This document shows, piece by piece, positions 45,301-57,300 of a stretch of DNA of 64,000 nucleotides. A model generated the notes under the pieces. It did no database searches. It was not told the DNA's origin and was given only the letters and a program-made list of their open reading frames with translations. Source of the DNA: Hippasteria phrygiana (Eukaryota; Echinodermata; Asteroidea; Valvatida; Goniasteridae); assembly GCA_037893225.1 (NCBI GenBank), contig JAZGUH010000157.1, positions 62,001 to 126,000 on the forward strand, given 5' to 3'. The position numbers were made by a program, and so were the translations under genes. How positions within the stretch are numbered: the stretch's first letter is position 1; the number at the start of each line of letters is the position of its first letter.

Positions 45301-48300
45301 GTGAATAAACAATACATGTAGTCCACAAAATGTAATATATGACAGTTGTGTATATCGATTACATGTATATAAGTGTAATAAACATCAGAAAATCAGACTG
45401 AGTTTGAGCACAAACGAAGTAATCATTTGCTGGTCATGGTAAGAATTAAGTCACGAAAATATCATAACATCTCATCAAATACAAGGACATTACTTCTTGT
45501 CCAAGACAAATAAGTGTAACAAATTTACCTCCTTGCATCCTTTTGTTCTTATCAGTGGAATTATTAGCTGATTAGCAGAGAAAACGATCCAAAATCAGTG
45601 TTAAAAGGCTGACTGCTATGAGATTGAACATGTGCGTTATTCGTTTGTTTGTTGCTAAGGAGTGTACTCCACTGTACTTCAACAGAGGGCGCTATACAAT
45701 AAAATGTGATCATCAGGACACATTTACATCATACCTCGCGCGAGTGTGAAAGTGGAGCGAATTGCATTACGTTATCAAATATTGTTTCCTTAGTGATCCT
45801 TCGTTTTGAACGTACGTAAGACCGTAGCGACGTAAGGACCCCGTTATCGTCCAATGGTAAGCTCTACACCATAGGCTCCACCCAACTTGAACGTTGTCTT
45901 TATTGAACTTCATAAATATTCATGTTATACAAAAGCTCTTTCGAGCACGTACGTTGCATCCGCATTGACCATGGGCAATGTGGGGGGTATGACTGCTTGC
46001 ATACGTAATGAGGGTCCTTGACAACATAACAAATTACGATGTAAACAATGGCTTACGAAGTTTGAAAAATAAGCCATTTTGAATTTATGGACGTCCATGA
46101 TAAATTTAGATCATATCTTTAAAACCCAAAGAATTAAATTTGGAATGAACTCACAGTATCTAGAAAATTATACTGGGAACATGTTGCCAGGGAGCATAAA
46201 ATTGAGAATTTCTTGGGAGAGAATGCTCCTTTTGGAATTAAATTTTTCAGCTCCCACAGTTTTACCAAACTGAAGAGATATCGCAGACAACAGACGAAAA
46301 CCTAAACTATACGTATTTAGTGGTTGTGTTTTACTCTATTTTTTTCCCTTTCTTTTCTTTACTATTTTAAATCTCCAAACTTCATTATTTGGCTCCATAC
46401 ATGATCACTGAGCACCTGAGCTAATCTGCAAGAGCACGCCGTGAAAATGACCAGGTTATGTTACAGCACGCCCTGCTTGCAACCACGGCTCTATTTGACA
46501 CGGGGTACATGGTGTTGACATAGATATCGGAGATTTTTACCTATTCATGTATTCATACCAAACTGGCTAAGAAACTAAAATTTCGAGTAACAATTAGTGG
46601 TTTCACAGCCAGTTCCATGAAGTACTCCAGAACCGGAAACTGATATTCTTCAAGGCCCAAAAACTCCAAATTTTAATTATATGTAATTTAAAAAGCCCAA
46701 ATGCAGAATGTTTACATTGGAACACATTGCTGCTGTAGCTAATTAGTATGGAAATTTATTTTAATTGAGCGCATGTGCAGAAACTTGGTAACCCATTGGA
46801 ACGTATGCACCACCAACACAACATACATTGAAATGTCATACAAATTTCTTTACGCGCTTAATTCCTAACCTGTGATACACAATTGCTGTAGCTAACTACG
46901 CGATTGCAGTTAAATGTCACGTACTCGTGGTACGTGATTTACTGTGTGCATGCTTCTCTCGAAAGAGCTTTTGTATTACATGAATATTTATGAAGTTCAA
47001 TAAAGACAACGTTGGGTGGAGCCTATGGTGTCGAGCTTCTCATTGGACGATAACGAGGTCCTACGTATACGTTCAAAACGAAGGATCACTATTACGACGT
47101 GCACCGTTAACCTGACAGTTTCGTTTCACTTTCAAATTCACATGAGGCATGAACCGGCCTTCAGACCACGAGAAACGAGTGCGTCTTTACGTTATAATTT
47201 ATTGGCGCCAGTCAGCGATTTACGCACTGCGTAACTTTCGTTATTGATATTAAAATAATATCGTAAATGTTGCGCAACTTGCTCAATGAAATTCAAGTAA
47301 GTTGAGTTACTTGCGTAAAGTTTCTTGTTATCGGTTGCCGGGCTCCCTCAGATCCGTTTATCTCTCCGTTTGGTCCTTTGCAAATTCGTTTTATTTAACC
47401 TTTGGTAAAAATTGCGATAGACAAAAGAAACAACTTTACAAGTCATTGATTTGTTTAAATTACATATCCACTTCAGAAAGCAGATCCTAACGGCAAAGTA
47501 AAGCCAAGGAAAACCTATAGCTAATATTAGTATCTTTGCGCTGCAAAAACTGTGGTGTTAAATTAACACCATGTGGTGTTTATATTGGACCACTCGCCCA
47601 ATATAAACACCACATGGTGTTAGATTAACACCACAGTTTTTGCAGTGTGAGACAGACTTGGCTAGAATCGAAACAACAGGCCCTCCATACTTGTCTCACT
47701 GACTTGGTCATTTCAGTTTGTGGCTGCAGTTCATTTGAGATTGTTTCTTGCTCTGAAGGATTATCCAGAACATCGAGAACATGGCGAATAAGCCGTTGCC
47801 GAAAAATGTATCCAGTGTCAGGATTGTCACCGATAATGTGGTCATTGCAATGGAACAGGTAAGAAACTGCCGCTCGTGCATTGTCAATTTTCTCAGCTTA
47901 AGCCTTAAACTCTATCCCAAACCCCTAACCCTATTTCTCACCCCAATCCTCCACCTCACCCTCACCTGATGTTTCTCACTCGGTGTTTTGGTGTACGGGG
48001 CCCACTGAACATGTCGGATTTGTAGGGAGTCTATAATCAGACAAGTGCAGGTTGTCGAGTTTTAGAAGCATGGAGGAAAAGCCTCAATTATGGTGGAAGT
48101 ATACGTGACGCCGGCGTGCGCGTTGTATAATGCACGGGCGGTATTGGTCCTCCTGATCATTTCCCCATGTTCTGATTGAGATCGTCGTAGATATTTTGAG
48201 TGGAGTTTCAACGTCCTGCGCAGAATTATAACTTAAGCCCAGTTCATACTTCATGCGAATGCGAATGCGAAGCGAATTTATGACGTCAACGCCAAATATT

Positions 48301-51300
48301 CGCGCTGCGAATTCGCAAAAGTTGAACACATTTCAACTTGTGCGAATCTTCGCTGCGAATGTTTCATGACGTCAAATTCGCTTCGCATTCGCATGAAGTA
48401 TGAACCGGGCTTTAGGCTATATGGAAAATATTTCACAAGCTGCGCCGAGTATTGGCGTAGATCTGTGTCGGCGAGTGGTGGGTAGGCGAGTGTGGTTGAC
48501 CAGAATCCCTGCCGACCAAAGAAATTCAAAAGGTGTGTGGCGGGGGGGGGGGGGGGGGGGGGGGGGACTGGAGATATTATGACACTAGGGAGCGCTGTTC
48601 ATAATACAAAGGTTCGGTACCCTATGTACATCTGAATGCAAATATGCACACCCTTTTCCCTATGCCTGACAACACAACGGTGCATTGAAAGTTTTTGTAC
48701 TGTTTGTTTTCCGTTTTTTATACATTTTGACTATTGAAAAATTACAAGATAATCTCGAAATCAGCTTTTTTTGTTCTCACCACACAAATCTGGGGGATGA
48801 TCTAATGGCCCATACCCTGGTCAAAAAGTTGGGGAGGGGGGGGGGGGCATATACCCCCATCCCCCCGTGATTTACGCACATGGTGCTGAGCGACTCTATA
48901 CCGCGATATAATAGTTCACTTTGTCGATCCAAAGGGATAGCTCCTTGACGTGTGGTCGTGGCACACGTCTGTCATCCTTTTGTTGCACTTTTATCGGACC
49001 ACAGGTGCTGCAGTGATCGGACAATCAAGGGGTGGTGATTAATACATCGTATACATTTGTTTTAATATGAAAACCAAATCAACCCCAAATAAACAAATGA
49101 ACACCAGGACAAAAGTAAGCAAATAAACAAACCAACATGATTTCTTTCGTGTTAATCTTGCAGGTTGATCAAGACACCTTCGACGGGGCTCTTTTTGCTT
49201 CAGTCAAGCCGGAGAACCATTCTCAATCAGCGTACGCGCAGACTAATGCAAAAACTACGTTTATTTCCAACAATGGTAATCTTCTGATGTTTTATACTAC
49301 GACTGGTAAAGTGTCAATTCTTTCTCTTTTATATACAGTTTCAAAACTACATACCCTAATTGCCGTCGCTTCCGAGGTTTCATCGTGCAGTTGGGCGTAA
49401 TCCCTGGCTAAACAGTGATGGGTGACACCGGTAGTCCGGTGGTCGTCAGCTCAAAAACTGGTTCTGCCAGTTTCTTTGGATTACTTTGAAAATACATTAT
49501 GCACAACCGCCACTATACTGTTTGGTCAGCCTCGCGTGTGTGGTTGTCATGAACCGGTGTTTGACTCGTGACGTACCTTGATCCTGCGCAGTAATGGTGC
49601 CACCGGCCCCCTCTTCACTTGTCACAGTTTTGTACCATCAAATGTTGCTGTTTACCAGCACGACCATGCCCTGTATGTTGCCTCCACCGTGTTAGTAGAC
49701 GCGGTCGACTAGCCAGCGTTTGGGCAACCTTAGCCCAACAATATAACTTGCTCACTGCTGCAAGTTTTAGTCGGCGAATTAGTTTGTATTTATAAGATTC
49801 TGCTGTGTTTTTCTCTGTTCTCTGCAGGGAGAAGTATTGGTAACAATGACTTGCAACACATTAACGGCGCCCTCAACGACAGTCTACAGGAATTGAATTT
49901 AGACCATGTAGATGAGTACTTTTACGTGCCAGAGAGTATTTTCATCCACGAACATATTGACCAATGTGTTAAGTTCGGTACGCCATTCCAATAACATTAT
50001 GATATGCCTATTTAAAATTGTAGACAATTTATAACAATAGAAGAGAATAGGGTCCCCGATTGAGAAAGGTCCCCGTTTGAAAATCGTGTACAAAACCAAT
50101 GAGGGCCCTTGCCAAAAAGTTGAACAATATGAACAATAGGAGGACAATAGGAGGTCCCCGATTGCAGGCGTTTACACACTTGCATGTGTGTACGTGTGTG
50201 TGTGGGGGGGGGGGGGGGGGTCCTCTAAAACTAATAACACGTGCCGTGCAGTTATATAGTGAAAACATATTTATATATTTTAAGGATATATTTTTTAAGG
50301 ATACACGCCTTGAGCCAAGCTGTTCACTGAACTGGACAAATCCAGCATCTTGAAGGAAACGAATCCTACTTCAACAGGGCAGTCAAAGTAAACACAACAA
50401 CCTTTATAAATAGAAGATAAAATAAATAATTTTGTCCCACTAAGGAGACATTCGAGGGGATCCGAGAAACGAGTTCCACACTTAAAATAGAGGTTCTTAC
50501 TACACTAGACAACAAGCGGTGTTATATTAACACCGTGCTTCACATGTGTTCAACGATGGTTCTACCGCATGGTGTAATTTAGAAACACAGTTTGGGAACT
50601 ATCTTCAAGTTTTTTTTCATAATAAATTATTGAGGTCATTTTCGATAGCTGTTGTCCATGATCGTTTATACCATTTTGTAGCTGAAGTCAATGGTACGAC
50701 ATCCTCTTCCAACAAGTCCCTCCTGCAGTTTGTGATCTATGAGAACGATCAGCTGTTTCGAACTGATGACGATGGGGTGTCCGTTACTTTAGGAGACGAC
50801 TGCACAAAAAGTAATCAAGCAGAATGGAAGGTATACACAAAAAAGTATGACGAACTGAGCATCAGACGCACTAATTCCGAGTAAATTTGATTCCAAAATG
50901 ACCCATCGATGCGTCAAGTCGTAAACTGCGCAGTTTATGTATATTCTGGAATATATATAGGAGTTAGTTCCGCATCGTCTTGATATCATGAACTTCTACT
51001 CAGATCGAAGTGGAGTTTTATTTACCCCATTTTGGTTATTTTGGCTCAAAATGCGCCATATTTTCGCGACTGGCACTATAAACCGTGTGAGGCGTTGGAA
51101 ATATAACGCGCTATCTATTTTTCGGAGAAAAATCTTTTGAGGTTTCTATTTCTGTTATATAATTATGCGGAGGTTGTCCTCATTCAACCATTAACATATT
51201 CACTATAATAGCTGGCAAGCCGATAATGATGATTGACATAATTGTAATCAAATATTAGATCTAATTAATAACAACATATATTATAAACCTTACAACGGGT

Positions 51301-54300
51301 TTTTATTTCGACATATCATTTCATAAAGATTCACTCTCTCAGAGATTGTTTCTAGTTTAATTCTGTATTCGCAACTAGGGATCTTTGAAATCGTGGGTGA
51401 TTTTTGCGCGTGACTGTGGCAGTTCACACTTTAATCTAAATGCTGTCATCAGCTACACATTGTTATGTAGCATTTGTTATTGAAATTGTTTAATTGATGA
51501 TTGCGCCAATTGGCAGAATTAAAATCGTATAATTGCAGGTGGCAAGTCGAGTTGTCTCAGCTACCCTTGGTGGCCACTGCGTCTGGGGACTGACGAGTCC
51601 GGTTATTTTCAACCTGAAACACCACAACAGAGTAAGTTGAGCTGTTTCTTGACTCGAGAGATCGTATGCTCTTCAAATGTTTCATAGGGTGAAGTATTTA
51701 TAGACAAGAATACGATATTTTTTCGGCAAGGAAAATCTATATTTTTGAGCAATATATGGGTGCTGTAACAGACGAGGTTCACGTCCTCTTCTGTGGCTTT
51801 TCAATTTTTTATGACTTTTTGTTTTGTTTTATGACGTACCGCGACCGACAAAATGTCAGCAGATGCCAATATTTGGCGCAGTGGCCATGTCGGGTACCAG
51901 GACTGACTATGGGTACAATTTAAAATCAACCAGATGCACAAATGTGTATATAGTAGCCTATAGGCCTACAACTAAAATAAAATCAAGTTTTTATATTAAT
52001 CTCTTGGGTTTGAATCGCTCATATTGTCTTGGATTATGATATCGACAGCCACATACAATATTGGCCAACAAAATACTCTATTAAATTATGCAGGCATCCT
52101 GAATATAAAGCATGTCAGCGCTTGCAATATTGCTTTCTCAGTTCTACACAATGTGAACCCATGCAAAGCCAATAAATACTCCTTTGCTGTTCTTTTTTGG
52201 AAAAACACGGTAACGACGAGTAATGTTTGTTTATTCAACGAATAAAGGTGGAGGGCGGCAAAACCAGAAAGTGCGTTTACTGGGATTTCAACGCACGAGG
52301 TACGTACAGAATGATTTATTCTCAAGCCTTTTCATGGAGCTGTCATATGCTCCTGCATGTGGGGTATTACAACTGGCCTATTGAAACCAAATTGCATTGT
52401 CCCAGCTGTGTAAAGTACGCGGTGGTTTGGTTTGGCTATAGCTTGATTATAAAACAATGAACGGGGTCTGCGGCTTGTTAAAAATACTAATGGTATACTT
52501 GTCGATAGCACAACGGTATGACCGTTACCTGTAGGCCTACGTGGTATCTTATGACTGAGGTCCATATTTTCAGAATATTCATAATTGAAAGCTTATTTTA
52601 AAAAGCTGCTTATATGATTATGCTCTGACAAAAAAATGTAAAGTTAATGATTTCCCCATATTAACGAAGAACGGAAGAAAACTATTTTGAGCAAAGCAAA
52701 GCACGAGAGTGTGCACTCCATAGAGTACCGAAGTCTGACGTCAGTTGCCGCGGCAACTGGTTCCAAACACATGCAGTTTAGAATGTATTCTGGTTCCAAA
52801 CATTGCATTGATTGACGTCATCACCTCGGTACTCTATAAACAAGGACATTTTGTACATAGTTACAAACAATTCAATCCCTTTATAGACGTGTATAAATAT
52901 ATTGTAGCGGAAGAGTCAAATCAAATCGGCAAAAACTTCGTCGTATCTCATTCAATCGGTTAATATAGGCCTATGAAGCCAAAAGTTAGAATACTTTGGT
53001 TTGCTTCTCGGTGATTCAAGTAAACAAAAAAATGTGTCCGACAGACCGACCATCTTTTCCAATCTTACCTGTCCAAGGGCAACACAACATTGTTATGTAT
53101 TGTGAGTTTTAGTTTTGACAGGTGATTTGTTATTTCACAGGTGGTCTTGGCACGTGGTCAACTGAGGGCTGCAAAGTCAGTTTTGAGTCGAGTGAGCACA
53201 CAGTATGCGAATGTAACCATCTCACCAATTATGCTGTGATAATTGTGAGTACTGTGCAGGCCCGTCGCTAAAGGGGGGGGGGGGGGGGTGGGGGCAGCCC
53301 CTACCCCGGCAACCAATTGGCCCCATTGGCAAAAACCAAGAAGCATCAAAATTATATAAAAGTTGTTTTTTGTTCTTGTGAGGTGGCCCCGAGCTAGCTG
53401 GCACTGTGCACCCCCGCCCCGATGCCCAGAGCTGGCGACGGACCTGGTACTGTGATTGAATAATCATCGTATGCTTTAGATATTGAGACTATTTTGTGAC
53501 TCACTATCCCTAAACCAGCCCGAAAATACCAGGAACACTTCCTATACTGTCATTTATTAAATTACACCACACCAGCAATAATCCACCTCTCTGTTAGTCC
53601 GTTTAGCTTTTTACACACACCACTGTACTTTGCATGCGGTTTCAGAACTAAAGTAATCCTGCTAGCTACACAAAAACTTGTAAACCAAAGTTACCTACTC
53701 CAGCCTGGTTTGGGGGTGGTGGGTCACATTTAGCTTTTTCCGACCAATGGCTTCGCCTTGGACGCAAAATAAATTGCCCTGTAGGCCTAATATATTTTGG
53801 CAATTAGCACAAGGTATCTTCATTCCAATTAAAGGGACACATTGCCTTCAAATGTCATGAAATTTTGCTGTTTGGAAATGTTCCTTATCTTTTATAAGAG
53901 TTGTTCATGCAAAAAAACACGTATAATGTGTTGTAATTAGTGAGTAGTGATTACAAAACAAAAATTTTGCCGCTTACCCCTGACATCTGACCCGCGAAAC
54001 ATAGACTTATTTCCAGTACTAAATACCACCGTCTAAATAATGCGCAAAATACGCTGTAATAGTCTTTAGGCTGGCGCCGCAGCCCGCCTTGTGAACCTAT
54101 CAGATGATCGCCAGGTACCATTCTCTACCTCGCGACACATATCGCCAGTGCTGCGCGCCGTGCCACAGTACATCAAAATGGATCAACAGAACGTACTTCA
54201 ACCAGATGCGACTGGAAATACGACTGGTGAACACGGTCCGCCATTTTGTGGAGTCAAAAATTTGGTTCTACAAAATGGCGGACCGTTATTTGTCACGAAA

Positions 54301-57300
54301 TTAAACAAAAACCACGCAATTTGAAGGGATAGTTATGTGAATCTTTATATTCTACTTTAAAAAAAGCTTACCAACCATATCCATTTCAGTTTTATAGCCC
54401 AAATCGCAAAATCCAAAGCAATGTGTCCCTTTAAGCTCGATCACCTTTGGGGTGGAACTACAACATAAATTGGGCATTAAGACATGCGCACGGGTCTCTT
54501 TTACTGAAGGGTTTTAAACCTCCTATTCCGGATGTAGGATTTCACTAGTATAATTAAAAAAATGATTTGGATAGAGAGAAATTCTGCGAATATCCAGAGT
54601 TGGAGTCGAGTCCCTGCAAGTCCTTTCACAAGTACTTTCGCAAGCCCAGTCAGAAGTCCTTTCATAAAGCCGGTCACAAGTAACTAGATGAATAATGACA
54701 AAGGAATGCCTTTGTTAAAGCTCATTTGAATAGCTTGTGATTAGGATTAGGACTGGAGGGCTTGTGATGGACTTGCAGGGACTTGCAGGGACTTGTGATG
54801 GACTCCACTACATCTCTGATAACTCCAACAAAGAGAAGTGTGGTCTTGAGAAGAACCATGGGTATAAACTCGCCATTTTGATTAGTATATAGGCCCTGAC
54901 TCTGTCAGCAGGAGATTGAGAATTGGGAGATATTTGTTTTGTTACTATTAAATGCTTAACAAGATTCACTCGTAAAACATATACCCCGGTGCAACCAACA
55001 ATTGTTTTATTATTTACATTAATATTTGGTGACATTTCCAAACGAATTATTGGTATTTTCTTCATGAAAGTCGCCCAATGCAAGGCTAAAAGCCACTATA
55101 GGTAAAGGGCTAAAACAAAGGTGGTGGGGTTGCACTGTAAAATCTAACGGCTAACACTTTTTTAACACTTAGACGCGTTAATATTAACATTTTACATGTA
55201 AAGGTATAGGAGGCGTTGCACGCGATTAACACTAAAACACGTTTAAATAGGCGTTGGTTTTGATGATTATCAACGCTTGAGGTATTATTTTAGGTAGATA
55301 TTGTCTTACTGATGTGCAAGGGTTATTATGTTGTGTTGAAACTTGAATTGAATATAAGTTTGGGGATCTACTCGACAAGCTTTGCTTTTTAGGAACCCCC
55401 ATCCACATTTATCTAAATAGTTACTGTTGTATTGTTCTGTTGCTTAATGTTATGTGGAAAATAAAGTGAATGAATGAATAAAGTGAATGAATGAATATTA
55501 ACACTTTAGAATGTTAATAGTCATTAACACCAACGCCTATTTAAACGTGTTTTAGTGTTAATCGCGTACAACGCCTCCTATACATTTACGTGTAAAGTAT
55601 AAATATTAACGCGTTGAAGTGTTCAAAAAGTGTTAGCCGTTGGTTTTTACAGTGTGGCCACATTTTAGGTTGCCAGCTCCACCACCCTTACAGTTTTCCC
55701 TGGTCCAGATCTAAATAGAGGTTAAATCTTCAATATATATACGAAAGAAATGATCCCAATTTTCAGACATAATTATATGGACTTCTGAGTAGATTCTGAA
55801 TTCCTCCATGGACCAATCAAAACAAACCAATTCATTTGAATCTTTCCACTCCAGGATATCTGGAATCAGGTAGGCAAGGGAAGTCTCTCCTGGGAGAACA
55901 GCGTGGCTCTGAATGCCATCAGTCACGTGGGTTGTGCTCTGTCACTGATTGGTCTCATTATCACAATGGGCATGCTCATATCCGTCAGGTAAGTTATTCA
56001 AGCATAAACGTTTCTAACATGATGAGTTCGATTTTCATTGTCTTAAAAACAGCTAACACACATGGACACGTTTGTGTGCATAATATAAGTTGGCAGAGTC
56101 AAACCCGAGCGCACTGAGAACGGGAACAAAACGTCTAGTCATAATGACAGGATTTGTACTATAAGTCAGTAACTTATTACTAGAACGTATAGTTTACTGG
56201 GTTTTTTAAATTGAAATCCCGCAATACAAGGCTAAAAAGTCACTCTATGTAAAAGGTTACGAATCAGAGGTGGTATAGGGTTGGCGACATCTGCAGTTGC
56301 CAACCCTACCACCTTACGATTTTCCTTGGCCCATATCTGAATAGAGGATAAATCTTCAACAGTACAGATCTCAGAGAAATTATCCCAATTCTCAGATTTA
56401 CACCCAGTTGGGGCAATTTCCACCGTCGTTGAGACCAACCCACACCTCCCCAAATAGATTGGTGTAATTTGTATAAATATTAAACCCTCGGTCAAACCAA
56501 GGCAATGCAGCGGAAGTAGTTTTGTTTCGTAATTTTTTAATTACTAAAACATCTTTGGGCCAATATTGCTCAATTATTTTTTGATCTTCAGTCGAAACCC
56601 ATAGTTTGAGACTGTGCAATCACATTTTAAGACAGAGGTTTCCCCCCCCCCCCCCCCCCTGGGCAGACCGCCAGAGAAATCCATCATCATTCTGTCATTG
56701 CCCACGTTTCTGAATGGCACTAAAAGGGTGTCTGACCCAGAAATAGCATCAGGGTACTCCTGGCTTGCCTTACTCGTAATACAATAATACTTCCGCTGCA
56801 GTGCCTTCGTGTCATCGTGTATATTGTTTTACAAGCTTCGCTTCCAGGGTTTTAAACGGGGAAAATGGCCCTCCTTCACTGCTCCCTGTATAAGAAAAAG
56901 TGCAATCGCACCAAAATTACCAGGCATCAAAATCACTTGATTATTTCCATGTTTAGAAAAAGTATTTGTTAATACCATACAAATATTCATACAAATCTTT
57001 AAATTATTTCACACGTGTGTTTGTGTAGTATAATTCCAGAACAAAATTGCCTCACTGTCGTTTACAAAATAATATGGACAATAGCGGCAAGGAAAGTCTG
57101 GCAATCGGTTTATTTGAAAAATAGAGTACATCTATGTTGCGCTTAGTTTACTTTAATCTTAACTTTTATCTGATTATCTTTTCTGAACACCACTTGCTTT
57201 GGGAATGAATTTAAAATGTGACTGATGGATGTTGCGCTGAAATAGTAAACATGTACACTCTCAAAAATGTCCCATTTTAGACGCGCTTGACGGATTTGAG

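Larger units (their letters stand above)
37286..45728 (-). mobile_element. Complete BEL/Pao LTR retrotransposon
   Basis: Two LTRs (37286-37890, 605 bp; 45119-45728, 610 bp) start TG and end CA. They are flanked by a perfect 5-bp target duplication, TCATA (37281-37285 and 45729-45733). Read side by side they differ only by one 5-bp indel (catgggtcag versus catgggatgggtcag), so the insertion is recent. A single intact minus-strand ORF fills the interior. The element lies antisense in intron 9 of the adhesion GPCR gene. Confidence 0.97.
37273..47160. mobile_element. Palindromic DNA element interrupted by the BEL/Pao insertion
   Basis: With the BEL element removed, 37273-37285 joined to 45734 onward reads AGGCCTGTTCATACCTC and matches the reverse complement of the right end (GAACCGGCCT at 47151-47160). 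A long inner inverted repeat links about 45775-45955 with about 46950-47100. Candidate 3-bp target copies are TTA (37270-37272) and TCA (47161-47163), suggesting a PIF/Harbinger-type element of about 1.4 kb. No transposase ORF is visible. Confidence 0.75.

Noticed and set aside
54091..54324. ORF inside the TTAA element at 53.8-54.4 kb
   Set aside because: Falls within a non-autonomous element and shows no domain.
54923..55105. Extra receptor exon in intron 16
   Set aside because: No splice sites in the required phase, and exons 16 and 17 already join in phase between GPS and TM1.
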